Source: Pseudomonas neuropathica
GTDB lineage: Bacteria > Pseudomonadota > Gammaproteobacteria > Pseudomonadales > Pseudomonadaceae
Length of the DNA stretch: 64,000 nucleotides
Reading direction: 5' to 3'
Assembly: GCF_015461835.1 (NCBI RefSeq)
Contig: NZ_JACOPX010000009.1
Span: forward strand, 248,001-312,000
A program made the position numbers and the translations under genes. Below the pieces are notes generated by a model. It had not been told where the DNA came from. It ran no database searches and worked only from the letters and a program-made list of their open reading frames with translations. Shown here one piece after another: positions 37,852-46,354 of this stretch. Every line of letters begins with the position of its first letter. Within the stretch, counting starts at the first letter, position 1.

Positions 37852-38645
37852 GCATTCCGGAACCGGTCGGTTTCACAGACGAAGGCTCGGTAGTCGCGCC
37901 ATCGGTACGCACGTTCACCGTGCTGACGGTCAATACCCACAAGGGTTTCACCGCCCTCAACCGGCGTTTCATCCTGCCGGAGTTGCGCGAAGCGGTGCGC
38001 AGCGTCGCCGCCGACGTGGTGTTTCTGCAGGAAGTCCATGGCACCCACGAACAGCACCCCAAGCGCTACAACAATTGGCCGACGATGCCGCAATACGAAT
38101 TCCTCGCCGACAGCCTCTGGCCGCAGTTCGCCTATGGGCGCAACGCGGTGTACCCGGAGGGCGATCACGGCAACGCGCTGCTGTCGAAATTCCAGATCAT
38201 TCGCCACGATAACCTCGACGTATCGATCCGCGGCCATGAGAACCGTGGCCTGCTGCATTGCGTGCTGCGCCTGCCCGGTGACGGCACCGAAGTGCATGCG
38301 ATCTGCGTGCATCTGGGCCTGCGCGAGAGTCATCGCAACGCCCAGCTGGACTTGCTCATGCAACGCTTGGCGGAGTTGCCCGACGACGCACCAGTGATCG
38401 TCGCTGGCGATTTCAACGACTGGCGCCAGCGCGCCGATGCGCAGCTCAAACCCTGCGGCCTGCGCGAAGTATTCGCCGAGCACCAGGGCAAACCGGCGCG
38501 CAGCTTTCCCGCGCGCCTGCCAGCACTTCGGCTTGATCGTATTTACGTGCGCAACCTCAAGGCCAGCCAGCCGAAAGTCCTGGCGAACCGGCCCTGGTCG
38601 CACCTTTCCGACCACGTTCCTTTATCGGTAGAGATCGAACTATGA
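37848..38645 (+). CDS. ybhP: Endonuclease/exonuclease/phosphatase family protein (YbhP-like)
   Basis: 265 residues. The EEP-fold catalytic elements are present: [18 protein letters not shown] (metal Glu), VAGDFNDWR (Asp/Asn) and the C-terminal SDHVPL (Asp-His). Members hydrolyse phosphodiesters in DNA, lipids or other molecules. Its place before cardiolipin synthase B and YbhN is the same as in E. coli (ybhP-clsB-ybhN), which suggests a phospholipid-related substrate. It overlaps both neighbours by four bases. Confidence 0.9.
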   Translation: MSIPEPVGFTDEGSVVAPSVRTFTVLTVNTHKGFTALNRRFILPELREAVRSVAADVVFLQEVHGTHEQHPKRYNNWPTMPQYEFLADSLWPQFAYGRNAVYPEGDHGNALLSKFQIIRHDNLDVSIRGHENRGLLHCVLRLPGDGTEVHAICVHLGLRESHRNAQLDLLMQRLAELPDDAPVIVAGDFNDWRQRADAQLKPCGLREVFAEHQGKPARSFPARLPALRLDRIYVRNLKASQPKVLANRPWSHLSDHVPLSVEIEL

Positions 38646-39916
38646 GCAGTGCGCCGCTGGAGAAATCCGCCGTGGAACCGATCGCCATCAACCCGCCGAT
38701 ACGTGAGCCCGGCCATGTTGATGTCGAGTACAGCTGGCAGGGCAACAATCGCGTTGAGTTGCTGGAGAACGGCGAGGAGTATTTCCCGCGAGTGTTCGAC
38801 GCGATGCGCGCGGCGAAGAGTGAAATCCTCCTTGAGACGTTTATCGTTTTCGAAGACAAGGTCGGCGCCGAGTTGCAGGAGATTCTGATCGACGCCGCCC
38901 GGCGCGGTGTGCGCACCACCGTCAGCCTCGACGGTTTTGGTTGCGGCGAGTTGAGCACCGGTTATCTCACCGCGCTGAGTGAGGCCGGCGTGCATCTGCA
39001 AATTTTCGATCCAGCACCGAAACGCCTGGGCATTCGCACCAATTGGTTCCGCCGCTTGCACCGCAAGATCGTGGTGGTCGACGGCCTGGTCGCGTTTATT
39101 GGCGGGATCAACTTTTCCGGCGATCACCTGGCCGATTTTGGCCCCGAAGCCAAGCAGGATTACTCGGTGCAAGTCCAGGGGCCGGTGGTCGCTGACATCC
39201 ACCACTTTGCCCTGCTGCAAAGCGGTCGCCCCGGACGCGCACGCTTCTGGTGGCAACGCCGACGCCAGCGCCGCGCGGAAATGGCCTTCAACGATCACGA
39301 CGGTCAAGTACGCCTGGTATTCCGCGATAACGACCAGCACAACTCCGACATCGAAGACGTGTATCTGCAGGTGCTGCGCCGCGCCAAACGCCGGGTCGTG
39401 ATCGCCAACGCCTACTTCTTCCCCGGTTATCGCCTGTTGCGGGAAATCCGCAATGCCGCACGCCGTGGAGTCGAGGTGCGCCTGATTCTGCAGGGGCAAC
39501 CGGACATGCTGGTGGCCAAACTGGCGGCGCGCATGACCTACGACTACTTGCTCAAGGCCGGGGTGCAGATCCACGAATATTGCCAGCGCCCGCTGCACGG
39601 CAAAGTCGCGCTGGTCGATGAAGAATGGAGCACCGTCGGCTCGAGCAATCTCGATCCGCTGAGTCTGTCGCTGAACCTGGAAGCCAACGTGCTGATCCGC
39701 GACCGCGCGTTCAATCAGCATCTGTTCGAGCGTCTTGAAGACCTCAGCCAGAACCACTGCAAAGCCATGGACCCGAGCAAGTCGCCGCGTGGTCGGATCT
39801 GGCACATGACCGTGGGTTTTCTGGTGTTCCATTTCTTGCGGCATTTTCCGGCGATGGCCGGTTGGCTGCCGGCGCACAAACCACGGCTCAAGCCATTTCG
39901 AGGAAACACGCCATGA
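38642..39916 (+). CDS. clsB: Cardiolipin synthase B
   Basis: 424 residues. Two phospholipase D HxKxxxxD motifs are visible: [22 protein letters not shown] (about residue 140) and [23 protein letters not shown] (about 320). ClsB-type enzymes form cardiolipin by transphosphatidylation and can also make phosphatidylglycerol from phosphatidylethanolamine and glycerol. There is no N-terminal pair of membrane helices as in ClsA, consistent with ClsB. It is the third gene of a tightly overlapping operon. Confidence 0.93.
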   Translation: MSSAPLEKSAVEPIAINPPIREPGHVDVEYSWQGNNRVELLENGEEYFPRVFDAMRAAKSEILLETFIVFEDKVGAELQEILIDAARRGVRTTVSLDGFGCGELSTGYLTALSEAGVHLQIFDPAPKRLGIRTNWFRRLHRKIVVVDGLVAFIGGINFSGDHLADFGPEAKQDYSVQVQGPVVADIHHFALLQSGRPGRARFWWQRRRQRRAEMAFNDHDGQVRLVFRDNDQHNSDIEDVYLQVLRRAKRRVVIANAYFFPGYRLLREIRNAARRGVEVRLILQGQPDMLVAKLAARMTYDYLLKAGVQIHEYCQRPLHGKVALVDEEWSTVGSSNLDPLSLSLNLEANVLIRDRAFNQHLFERLEDLSQNHCKAMDPSKSPRGRIWHMTVGFLVFHFLRHFPAMAGWLPAHKPRLKPFRGNTP

Positions 39917-40899
39917 GCCATTCCGAAGCGCATTCGAGCGGTCATTCGGCACCAGCGACGCACTCGAAATGGAGTCGCTGGAAACGCCCGTTGAGCCTGC
40001 TGTTTTTCCTCGCACTGATCGTCTTGCTGACGCTGTTCGCCACGCGTATCGAATGGGCCGAAGTGCTGCAAACCCTTGCCGACTTCAAGCTGCGCACGCT
40101 GATCATCGCCGCCGGCCTGACCCTGCTGAGTTTTCTGGTCTACGCCAGTTTTGACCTGATCGGCCGCACCTACATTCGTCAGGACCTGACCTGGAAACAG
40201 ATCTTGCCGGTGGGGATCATCAGCTATGCGTTCAACCTCAATCTCAGTGCCTGGGTCGGCGGCATTGCCATGCGTTATCGCCTGTATTCGCGACTGGGCG
40301 TGAGCAAAGGCAACATCGCCAAGATTCTCGGGCTGAGCCTGGCGACCAACTGGTTTGGCTACATGACCATTGCCGGCGTGGTGTTCAGCAGTGGACTGGT
40401 GCGTATGCCGCCGGGCTGGAAAGTCAGCAGTGATGCATTGCAAGGCATTGGTGTTTTGTTATTACTGATCAGCGCCGGCTATCTCGCGGCGTGCCAGTTT
40501 TCCAAGCGCCGCGAGTGGTCGATTCGCGGGGTGGAAATCAATCTGCCGTCGTTGCGCATGGCGGTCCTGCAACTGCTGTTGGGAGCGTTGAACTGGTCGC
40601 TGATGGCGGCGGTGATCTTCACGTTGCTGCCGAGCAAACTGGATTATCCGTTAGTGCTGGGTGTGTTGCTGATCAGCGCGATTGCCGGGGTCATCACCCA
40701 CATTCCGGCGGGCCTTGGGGTGTTGGAAGCGGTGTTTGTAGCACTGCTGCAACACGAGGCTTCGCGCGGCAGTCTGGTGGCGGGTTTACTGGCGTATCGG
40801 GCGATTTATTTTCTGTTGCCGTTGTTGATTACGGTGGTGATGTATCTGGTGGTTGAGGCCAAGGCCAAGGCGCTTCGGATCGAGAAAAACCCCTCTTGA
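39913..40899 (+). CDS. ybhN: YbhN-family integral membrane protein (lysylphosphatidylglycerol synthase transmembrane-like)
   Basis: 328 residues from ATG 39913 (ATGA overlap with clsB). A polar His/Ser-rich N-terminus is followed by about eight membrane segments. The UPF0104/LPG-synthase TM signature is seen: SYAFNLNLSAWVGGIAMRYRLYSRLGVSKG and ITHIPAGLGVLEAVFVALL. The family includes the flippase part of MprF, so a role in moving or organising phospholipids is plausible. A REP doublet follows at 40921. Confidence 0.9.
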   Translation: MSHSEAHSSGHSAPATHSKWSRWKRPLSLLFFLALIVLLTLFATRIEWAEVLQTLADFKLRTLIIAAGLTLLSFLVYASFDLIGRTYIRQDLTWKQILPVGIISYAFNLNLSAWVGGIAMRYRLYSRLGVSKGNIAKILGLSLATNWFGYMTIAGVVFSSGLVRMPPGWKVSSDALQGIGVLLLLISAGYLAACQFSKRREWSIRGVEINLPSLRMAVLQLLLGALNWSLMAAVIFTLLPSKLDYPLVLGVLLISAIAGVITHIPAGLGVLEAVFVALLQHEASRGSLVAGLLAYRAIYFLLPLLITVVMYLVVEAKAKALRIEKNPS

Positions 40900-40920
40900 G
40901 TTAGTTTTTGAATTCAAAAT

Positions 40921-40994
40921 CGCTATCGCGAGCAGGCTCACTCCTACAAGTGAACACATTCCAAAATGTAGGAGTGAGCCTGCTCGCGATAGCG
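40921..40994. repeat. REP doublet with short spacer, GTAGGAGTGAGCCTGCTCGCGAT family
   Basis: CGCTATCGCGAGCAGGCTCA and its complement are arranged around a spacer of about 20 bp, between the convergent ybhN and hydrolase genes. Confidence 0.9.
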
Positions 40995-41014
40995 TTCGAA
41001 AGAACACTAAAAAA

Positions 41015-41773
41015 TCATGCGGATTGGATAATACTCAACCGCTCGCCCACCACCATCTCGGTAATCCAGTCCACCAGAATCGAGGTGTACGCCTGCTGCG
41101 ACACCGGTTCGCTCAACGCATGATCGGCGCCATCGATAATCCTGTGCGTCAGTGAATGGGTCTGCTGACACGCCGCGCGGTAACTCATGATCGCCGCATG
41201 GGGCACGTAATCATCGGTTTCCGACTCCACCAGCAAAACATCCCCGGTGAATTGTGAACAGGCATGCAGCGCGCGGTTAGTGTCCGCGCGCACCAGCGTG
41301 CTTCGATAATCACGCAAATCCGCCTTGTCCAGATCGCGCTTGGGTGTGTGCCATTGCTCATCGCGATACAGCGCCGGTACGCGCAGTGCCAGCCAGCGTA
41401 CCGGGCGTAATGAGGTAAGGATGGCCGCCAGATACCCACCATAACTGGTGCCGACTACGGCGATAGCCGAAGTGTCGAGCGCCGGATGCGCGAGCAGACG
41501 ATCGTACGCCGCGAGCAAATCACGCAGGTTATCTTCGCGAGTCACGCGGGTCAGCGGGATCCCGGTACCGCCGGTATGTCCGCGCAAGTCGAACGTCAGG
41601 CACACACACCCGAGACCGGCGATGCCTTTGGCCCGCTCCAGATCACGCTCCTGACTACCGCCCCAACCGTGGACAAACAACACGCCAGGCACTTTTGATT
41701 TGGGACTGAGAAAGGTCCCGCTCATCTGTTCATCATCAATGTCGATTTGAATGCTTTCGCTTCTAGCCGTCAT
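41015..41773 (-). CDS. Alpha/beta hydrolase
   Basis: 252 residues from ATG 41773. The oxyanion segment VLFVHGWGGSQERD, the nucleophile elbow VGTSYGG (Ser), an acid in VESETDDYVPH and the terminal His in GADHAL form a complete triad of the dienelactone-hydrolase/prolyl-oligopeptidase kind. The start overlaps the end of the DUF3182 gene by 11 bases, so the two are translated together. The substrate is unknown. A longer in-frame extension runs inside the DUF3182 gene and is rejected. Confidence 0.87.
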   Translation of the reverse strand: MTARSESIQIDIDDEQMSGTFLSPKSKVPGVLFVHGWGGSQERDLERAKGIAGLGCVCLTFDLRGHTGGTGIPLTRVTREDNLRDLLAAYDRLLAHPALDTSAIAVVGTSYGGYLAAILTSLRPVRWLALRVPALYRDEQWHTPKRDLDKADLRDYRSTLVRADTNRALHACSQFTGDVLLVESETDDYVPHAAIMSYRAACQQTHSLTHRIIDGADHALSEPVSQQAYTSILVDWITEMVVGERLSIIQSA

Positions 41774-42872
41774 AGGATTTGACCGTAACGTATTTGAGGA
41801 GAAATTCGCTGTTCTCAGCCGGGCCGCGATAGACCTCGATGGCATCCGCCGGCAGCGGCTGATCGATGTAGGTTTCCACCGAAGACACACGAATCGCACG
41901 CATCCCCGGATCGTTAACGAAACTTTGCAGGGCCGCGACTTCAGCACTGCTGGCACCGCCCATGCGCCAGGATTGTTCGAGCACACCGCTGCGGGATTGA
42001 CCGTTGCTGTCCAGGCCTTGGGCGATGTCGTAATTGCGCCGCGAGGCATAGAAGCGCGGATAGGCTTCATCCGCAGCACCGTCGAAGACCTGCGCCTGCT
42101 CGATGGCCAGGCGAACATCGTCGGGCAGTTCCAGCGCCAGCAATTGGTCGTAACCACCCTGCACTACCAGCAAGTTCGAGCCGCCGTAAACCTCTTCGCC
42201 GTGGGCGTCTTTGGTCAAGTATTGATCACCGCAGTAACTCAGCACTTTATCGCCGATGAACGACTGGCCGACGCTGTGGGTGACAACGTCGCTCAAGTCC
42301 TGCTCCAGCACCACGCCTTCGCTGAACTGCTTTGCAATGTCGGGTCGGGACAGGATTTCGTCGAAGGCATCGAGACTCTTGATCACTTCCTGGCCACGAC
42401 CGGCGCAGGCGTGAACCGGCTTCATGCGTATCGGGCCGCTGTACAGCAGGTGTTCGGCGGCGGGTCGTGCATCTTCCAGGGCAAACACGCTGAGGCCGTC
42501 GAGCACCACGTTGCGCACGCGCTCGGAAAACAATGGCGACCAGCCCTGCGGCGCGTGGGCCAGATGACTGCGCAGGCCGTGGCTGATGGCTTTGGTGCAG
42601 ATGAAGTCGTGCTCGACGAACCCGCCCCACAGATCGTCCGGACCTTTGATGCCGAGTTGCTGAGCGCTGGCCGTGCCGACAATGGTTTGCGTCGGCAGTA
42701 GATACAGCTCACGACCACGATGTTTGTCCGGATCGTAACTGCCGCCGAATTTGCATCCGAGAATCTGCGCCAGCCAGCGCGCCAGGGCTTTATTGGTTTG
42801 CACTTCGTGCTGCGGCGCGTCAGGGCGCACCGAGTGGGCAACCACGACTTTCCTGCTGGGTGTCGGGGTCAT
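41763..42872 (-). CDS. DUF3182 family protein
   Basis: 369 residues from ATG 42872 (AGGGGGA upstream; ATG 42887 is the alternative). The family pattern includes KALARWLAQILGCKFGGSYD, GLRSHLAHAPQGWSPLFSERV, and GPIRMKPVHACAGRGQEVI followed by GVVLEQDL. The latter stretch looks like an ATP-grasp nucleotide-binding region (Lys...Gly-rich loop...Glu), suggesting an ATP-dependent ligase. That is an inference from appearance only. It overlaps the hydrolase gene, and the two probably act in one pathway. Confidence 0.8.
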   Translation of the reverse strand: MTPTPSRKVVVAHSVRPDAPQHEVQTNKALARWLAQILGCKFGGSYDPDKHRGRELYLLPTQTIVGTASAQQLGIKGPDDLWGGFVEHDFICTKAISHGLRSHLAHAPQGWSPLFSERVRNVVLDGLSVFALEDARPAAEHLLYSGPIRMKPVHACAGRGQEVIKSLDAFDEILSRPDIAKQFSEGVVLEQDLSDVVTHSVGQSFIGDKVLSYCGDQYLTKDAHGEEVYGGSNLLVVQGGYDQLLALELPDDVRLAIEQAQVFDGAADEAYPRFYASRRNYDIAQGLDSNGQSRSGVLEQSWRMGGASSAEVAALQSFVNDPGMRAIRVSSVETYIDQPLPADAIEVYRGPAENSEFLLKYVTVKSYDG

Positions 42873-43063
42873 GCGTCCCCCTTCCATCGGTTCGATGACT
42901 GTGGCGGTGAGAGGTGCAGAGATCAGGCCAACGGCTGCTCCACAAAAATCCTAGCCTAATCAGAAACTTGCCAGAATCGTACTGGCACCGCGCCTGTTTC
43001 AATCTGCACGACCGCGCGCCGAATCCCGGCAAATTGCACGATCTATGACCCGGTGGAGTTCAA

Positions 43064-43152
43064 TGTGGGAGCGAGCCTGCTCGCGAAGGCGTCGTGTCAG
43101 TCGAAATCTAACTTACTGCCCCACCGCTTTCGCGAGCAAGCTCGCTCCCACA
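43064..43152. repeat. REP doublet, GTGGGAGCGAGC family
   Basis: Inverted units (ATGTGGGAGCGAGCCTGCTC and complement) are about 42 bp apart, ending at the stop codon of the AraC-type gene. Confidence 0.9.
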
Positions 43153-44154
43153 TTAGGTAATGGATGCTTTCGGGTTTGGGGACACACCAAACCGCGTCCG
43201 ATAATCACTCGGCGCCAGCCCGGTAATCTTCTTGAAGATCGCGCGAAACGCCCCCGGATCCTGATAACCCACCGTCCACGCAATGTGATCAATCGTGCCA
43301 TTACTGAATTCGAGCATTTCCCGTGCCTTGCCCACCCGCAGATGCTGGCAATACTCGGTCGGTTTCAACCCGGTTGCCGCACGGAACCGGCGCAGAAACG
43401 TGCGCTCCTCCAGGCCTGCCCGCTCGGCCATCGCCGTCAGCGAAACATCCGTCGCGCCGGTGCTTTGCAGCCAATGCTGAACCTTGAGAATCGCCGCATC
43501 GCCATGACCGAGTATCGGCGCGAAATTACTGCCGCACTCACTGGCGCTGTCACTGTGCTCTATCACCAGAAATCGCGCGGTGCCGGTGGCAATGCTCGGC
43601 CCGAGCAACCTGTCGACCAGGCGTAATCCCAGTTCCGACCAAGCCATCAATCCGGCTGTGGTGATCAAGTCGCCGTCGTCGACAATCGGGGTATCAGCCT
43701 TGAGCTTGATCTTCGGGTAACGCTCGGCGAAGGCCTTGGCCGAGGTCCAATGGGTGGTGGCGCTACGGCCGTCGAGCAGACCGCTTTCGGCCAACATCAG
43801 CGAGCCTACGCAAACCCCGCCTAGCGTCGCACCGTGGGCATGTTGATTCCGTAACCATTGCATCAGGCTGGCCGGCGCTTGCGCCGCCGAGAACCCGCCG
43901 ATCGATGGCGGAATCAATACCGCCAGCAAAGCGCTGTCGTCCCCCGCATGACTGGCGTAAGTGCGCCTTGGCGGCTGATCACCTTCGACCTGCCAGTGAC
44001 TGACCCGCAGCACCGGCAACTGCGCGGCCTGATGCTCAGCGGCTATCCGGTTGGCCACCGCAAACAGATCGGTCAGACCATGCACCGCCGCCATTTGCGC
44101 GCCTGGATAGATCAGCACACCCAATTCAGCGATGGCGGCACTTTCTGCGCCCAT
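43153..44154 (-). CDS. GlxA-type transcriptional regulator (DJ-1/PfpI-like domain plus AraC HTH)
   Basis: 333 residues from ATG 44154. The N-terminal DJ-1/PfpI-like domain (about 1-190) has LIYPGAQMAAVHGLTDLFAVAN and GGVCVGSLMLAESGLLDGR, with a Cys at the nucleophile elbow. The C-terminal AraC domain (about 225-320) has AERAGLEERTFLRRFRAATGLKPTEYCQHLRV and IAWTVGYQDPGAFRAIFKKITGLAPSDYR. Such regulators often control catabolism of amines or amides. It is divergent from a cysteine hydrolase gene 101 bp away, which is the likely target. The ligand is unknown. Confidence 0.9.
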   Translation of the reverse strand: MGAESAAIAELGVLIYPGAQMAAVHGLTDLFAVANRIAAEHQAAQLPVLRVSHWQVEGDQPPRRTYASHAGDDSALLAVLIPPSIGGFSAAQAPASLMQWLRNQHAHGATLGGVCVGSLMLAESGLLDGRSATTHWTSAKAFAERYPKIKLKADTPIVDDGDLITTAGLMAWSELGLRLVDRLLGPSIATGTARFLVIEHSDSASECGSNFAPILGHGDAAILKVQHWLQSTGATDVSLTAMAERAGLEERTFLRRFRAATGLKPTEYCQHLRVGKAREMLEFSNGTIDHIAWTVGYQDPGAFRAIFKKITGLAPSDYRTRFGVSPNPKASIT

Positions 44155-44255
44155 TGTCAGTTTTCCCCTGTCTATTGTCGGTGCGGCCAATCCCCGAATC
44201 GCTGATCAGCGCCAATACTGCAGCCACTTCCAGCCAATCCATCGAGGACACACCC

Positions 44256-44810
44256 ATGGCCAAGCAAGCGCTCATCGTAGTCGATATCCAGAACGACTAC
44301 TTCCCCCAAGGCAAGTGGCCGCTGGCCGGTGCTGATGCCGCCGCCGACAACGCCGCCCGGCTGATCGCCGCCTTCCGCGAGGCCGGCAATCCGGTCATCC
44401 ACATCCGCCACGAGTTCACCTCAGCGGACGCGCCGTTTTTCACCCCGGGCTCGGACGGCGCCAAGCTACACCCGAAAGTGCTCAATCGCGCCGATGAACC
44501 GGTGGTACTCAAGCACTTCGTCAACTCGTTCCGCGAAACCGAATTGCAAGCGATCATCGACGAACAAGGCATCAAGGAGCTGGTGGTGGTCGGCAGCATG
44601 AGCCACATGTGCATTGACGGCATTACCCGTGCGGCGGCGGATCTGGGTTATGCCGTCACGGTGATTCATGACGCCTGCGCCAGCCGTGACCTGGCGTTCA
44701 ATGGTCTGACGGTGCCGGCGGCACACGTCCATGCCGCGTTCATGTCGGCGCTCGGTTTCGCCTACGCCAGCGTGGTATCTACTGACGAATACCTCGCTGC
44801 CAATCACTGA
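44256..44810 (+). CDS. Isochorismatase-family cysteine hydrolase
   Basis: 184 residues from ATG 44256 (GAGGA upstream). The catalytic triad Asp10, Lys86 and Cys119 is complete (ALIVVDIQNDYF; VVLKHFVNSF; GSMSHMCIDG). A cis-peptide-type VVGSMSHMC region precedes the cysteine. Members hydrolyse amides or vinyl ethers, for example nicotinamide, ureidoacrylate or N-carbamoylsarcosine. Which one applies here is not clear. A terminator follows at 44832, and a GlxA-type regulator is divergent. Confidence 0.88.
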   Translation: MAKQALIVVDIQNDYFPQGKWPLAGADAAADNAARLIAAFREAGNPVIHIRHEFTSADAPFFTPGSDGAKLHPKVLNRADEPVVLKHFVNSFRETELQAIIDEQGIKELVVVGSMSHMCIDGITRAAADLGYAVTVIHDACASRDLAFNGLTVPAAHVHAAFMSALGFAYASVVSTDEYLAANH

Positions 44811-44831
44811 GTCATTCTGCGAAAAACCTGT

Positions 44832-44856
44832 GCCCGCCTCGTAGCGGGCCTTTTTT
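44832..44856 (+). terminator. Rho-independent terminator after the cysteine hydrolase
   Basis: A GCCCGC/GCGGGC stem with a six-base loop is followed by a run of six T. It isolates the yjf cluster from the gene upstream. Confidence 0.85.
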
Positions 44857-44870
44857 CGCCTGTCATAAAA

Positions 44871-44932
44871 ATCTCACGCGTGAGCCATTGATGGCACTTT
44901 GAATTGGTTGTAGTGTGGCTCACGCGTGAGAT
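44871..44932 (+). promoter_or_regulatory. 17-bp inverted repeat bracketing a putative promoter of the yjf cluster
   Basis: ATCTCACGCGTGAGCCA (44871-44887) returns exactly inverted as TGGCTCACGCGTGAGAT (44916-44932). Each arm contains the perfect palindrome CTCACGCGTGAG. The 28-bp interval carries TTGATG (44888-44893) and TAGTGT (44911-44916) with 17 bp between, a weak sigma70-type promoter. The second arm ends 21 bp before the yjfI start. A regulator binding both arms would close the promoter. Confidence 0.7.
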
Positions 44933-44953
44933 GTCCATAACCGAGCCATTGCC

Positions 44954-45622
44954 ATGAAAAGCCGTTCCTCCACCGCGAAATCAGAGAGTCCCAAGGGGGA
45001 GCGCGCGAAACCGTCTGCGAAAAAACCTTCGAGTTTCTATATGAAGCAGATGCGCGCAGGCCTGGCCGCAGCAGGTTATGTGAAACACGAAACTTGGGTG
45101 CTTCCTGAAAACCGAAGCTTGCTCAAGCAAATGGAGCAACAGCTACGCCAACCGATTCTGGCTGGCTCTTTCATGTCGGAGAATTACATGAGCGCAGGCA
45201 ACAACTGGACCATCGATAGCCTCTTCAACGCCCTCAAGGCCCTCGACGAGGTGGCTTCGCAAGAAATCACGCTGTCGCTGATCCAGAGCTCCGAACCCAG
45301 TATCAAGCTGGAAATGAACGAATTCGGCGGTCTGCCGATTCACATCGCCCTGGCCGGCCAGCAGATCATCGTCGACACCGTGCTGGTGGATATCGATTCG
45401 ATCAGCGACGTGCGCGCCTTCAACGATGCCGTGCTGCGCAGCCGGGAAATGTTCCCGCTGTCGTCGATCGGTATCGAGTCGATGCCGAACGGGCAGACCG
45501 TTTACAACATGTTTGGCGCCCTCAGCGCCGACTCGAGCCTGACCAACGTTGTTACCGAGGTGAAAACCCTGGTCGATAACGTGCAGCGCGCGAGCGAAGC
45601 CTTCGAACACTTCTTCAAGTAA
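44954..45622 (+). CDS. yjfI: YjfI family protein (DUF2170) with N-terminal extension
   Basis: 222 residues, against about 133 in E. coli YjfI. Residues about 84-222 are the DUF2170 domain (SIKLEMNEFGGLPIHIALAGQQIIVDTVLVDI...MFPLSSIGIESM...YNMFGALSADSSL). The first 83 residues are extra: a basic tail, then MRAGLAAAGYVKHETWVLPENR (33-54), which resembles ribbon-helix-helix antitoxin-type DNA-binding segments. This could be the regulator of its own operon. It is the first gene of a PspA-family cluster, 18 bp before yjfJ. The DUF2170 function is not known. Confidence 0.87.
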   Translation: MKSRSSTAKSESPKGERAKPSAKKPSSFYMKQMRAGLAAAGYVKHETWVLPENRSLLKQMEQQLRQPILAGSFMSENYMSAGNNWTIDSLFNALKALDEVASQEITLSLIQSSEPSIKLEMNEFGGLPIHIALAGQQIIVDTVLVDIDSISDVRAFNDAVLRSREMFPLSSIGIESMPNGQTVYNMFGALSADSSLTNVVTEVKTLVDNVQRASEAFEHFFK

Positions 45623-45639
45623 TCAACAGGGAAAATCCA

Positions 45640-46338
45640 ATGACTCAGTCCATCTGGAGCAAGTTGTTCACCGCACTGCGCGGCGGCGCCAATGAAGTCG
45701 GCGAAGCGATCGCGGACCAACAGGCCCTGCGCATCCTCGATCAGGAAATCCGCGATGCCGACACCGCCCTGTCGAACGCACGTCGCGAGCTGGTCACCAT
45801 CATGGCCAAACACAAACTGGCCGCCGACCGCGTAAGCGAGTACGACGCCAAGATCAAGGATCTGGAAGCCAAAGCCGTCTCGGCGCTGAACGCCGGCCGT
45901 GAAGACCTGGCGCTGGAAGTGGCCGAAGCGATTTCGACCCTGACCAACGAGCTGGATGTTGAGAAAAAGCAGAGCGACGAATTCGGTACTTACGCCGAAA
46001 ACATGCGCAAAGACATCAGCAAAGCCGAGTCGCGTATCAAGAGCCTGCGCCAGCAAGTGGACATGGCCAAGGCCCGCGAAAGCGTGCAGAAAGCCCAGGT
46101 CAGCGCTTCCATCGCCAGCGGCGGCGCCAATGGCAAACTGGAAACTGCCGTCGGTACGTTGAACCGTCTGCAGGCCAAGCAGCAGCAACGTGCGGCGGAA
46201 CTGAGCGCGGCCGATGAGCTGGCTGACGCCTCTACCGGCAACGACCTGGAACGCAAACTGCGCGACGCCGGCATCACGCCGAACGAAGGCAGCGCCAATG
46301 CGATTCTTGAACGCCTGAAGCAAAAGTCCTCGCAGTAA
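45640..46338 (+). CDS. yjfJ: PspA/IM30 family protein (YjfJ)
   Basis: 232 residues, almost entirely helical. The PspA-type coiled coil runs from about 25 to 190 (ALRILDQEIRDADTALSNARRELVTIMAKHKLAADRV; ISTLTNELDVEKKQSDEF). A shorter C-terminal part ends in ANAILERLKQKSSQ. PspA proteins polymerise on stressed inner membranes and limit proton leakage, like ESCRT-III. This is the yjfJ branch rather than the pspABC operon form. It follows yjfI by 18 bp; a REP doublet and about 210 bp separate it from yjfK. Confidence 0.92.
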   Translation: MTQSIWSKLFTALRGGANEVGEAIADQQALRILDQEIRDADTALSNARRELVTIMAKHKLAADRVSEYDAKIKDLEAKAVSALNAGREDLALEVAEAISTLTNELDVEKKQSDEFGTYAENMRKDISKAESRIKSLRQQVDMAKARESVQKAQVSASIASGGANGKLETAVGTLNRLQAKQQQRAAELSAADELADASTGNDLERKLRDAGITPNEGSANAILERLKQKSSQ

Positions 46339-46354
46339 GCATTTGCACAAAACC

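Noticed and set aside
38543..40015. 490-codon open frame on the minus strand
   Set aside because: It is antisense to clsB and the ends of its neighbours; the clsB frame has both HKD motifs.
41774..42157. N-terminal extension of the alpha/beta hydrolase frame
   Set aside because: The extra residues overlap the DUF3182 gene in another frame and do not look like protein; the hydrolase starts at 41773.
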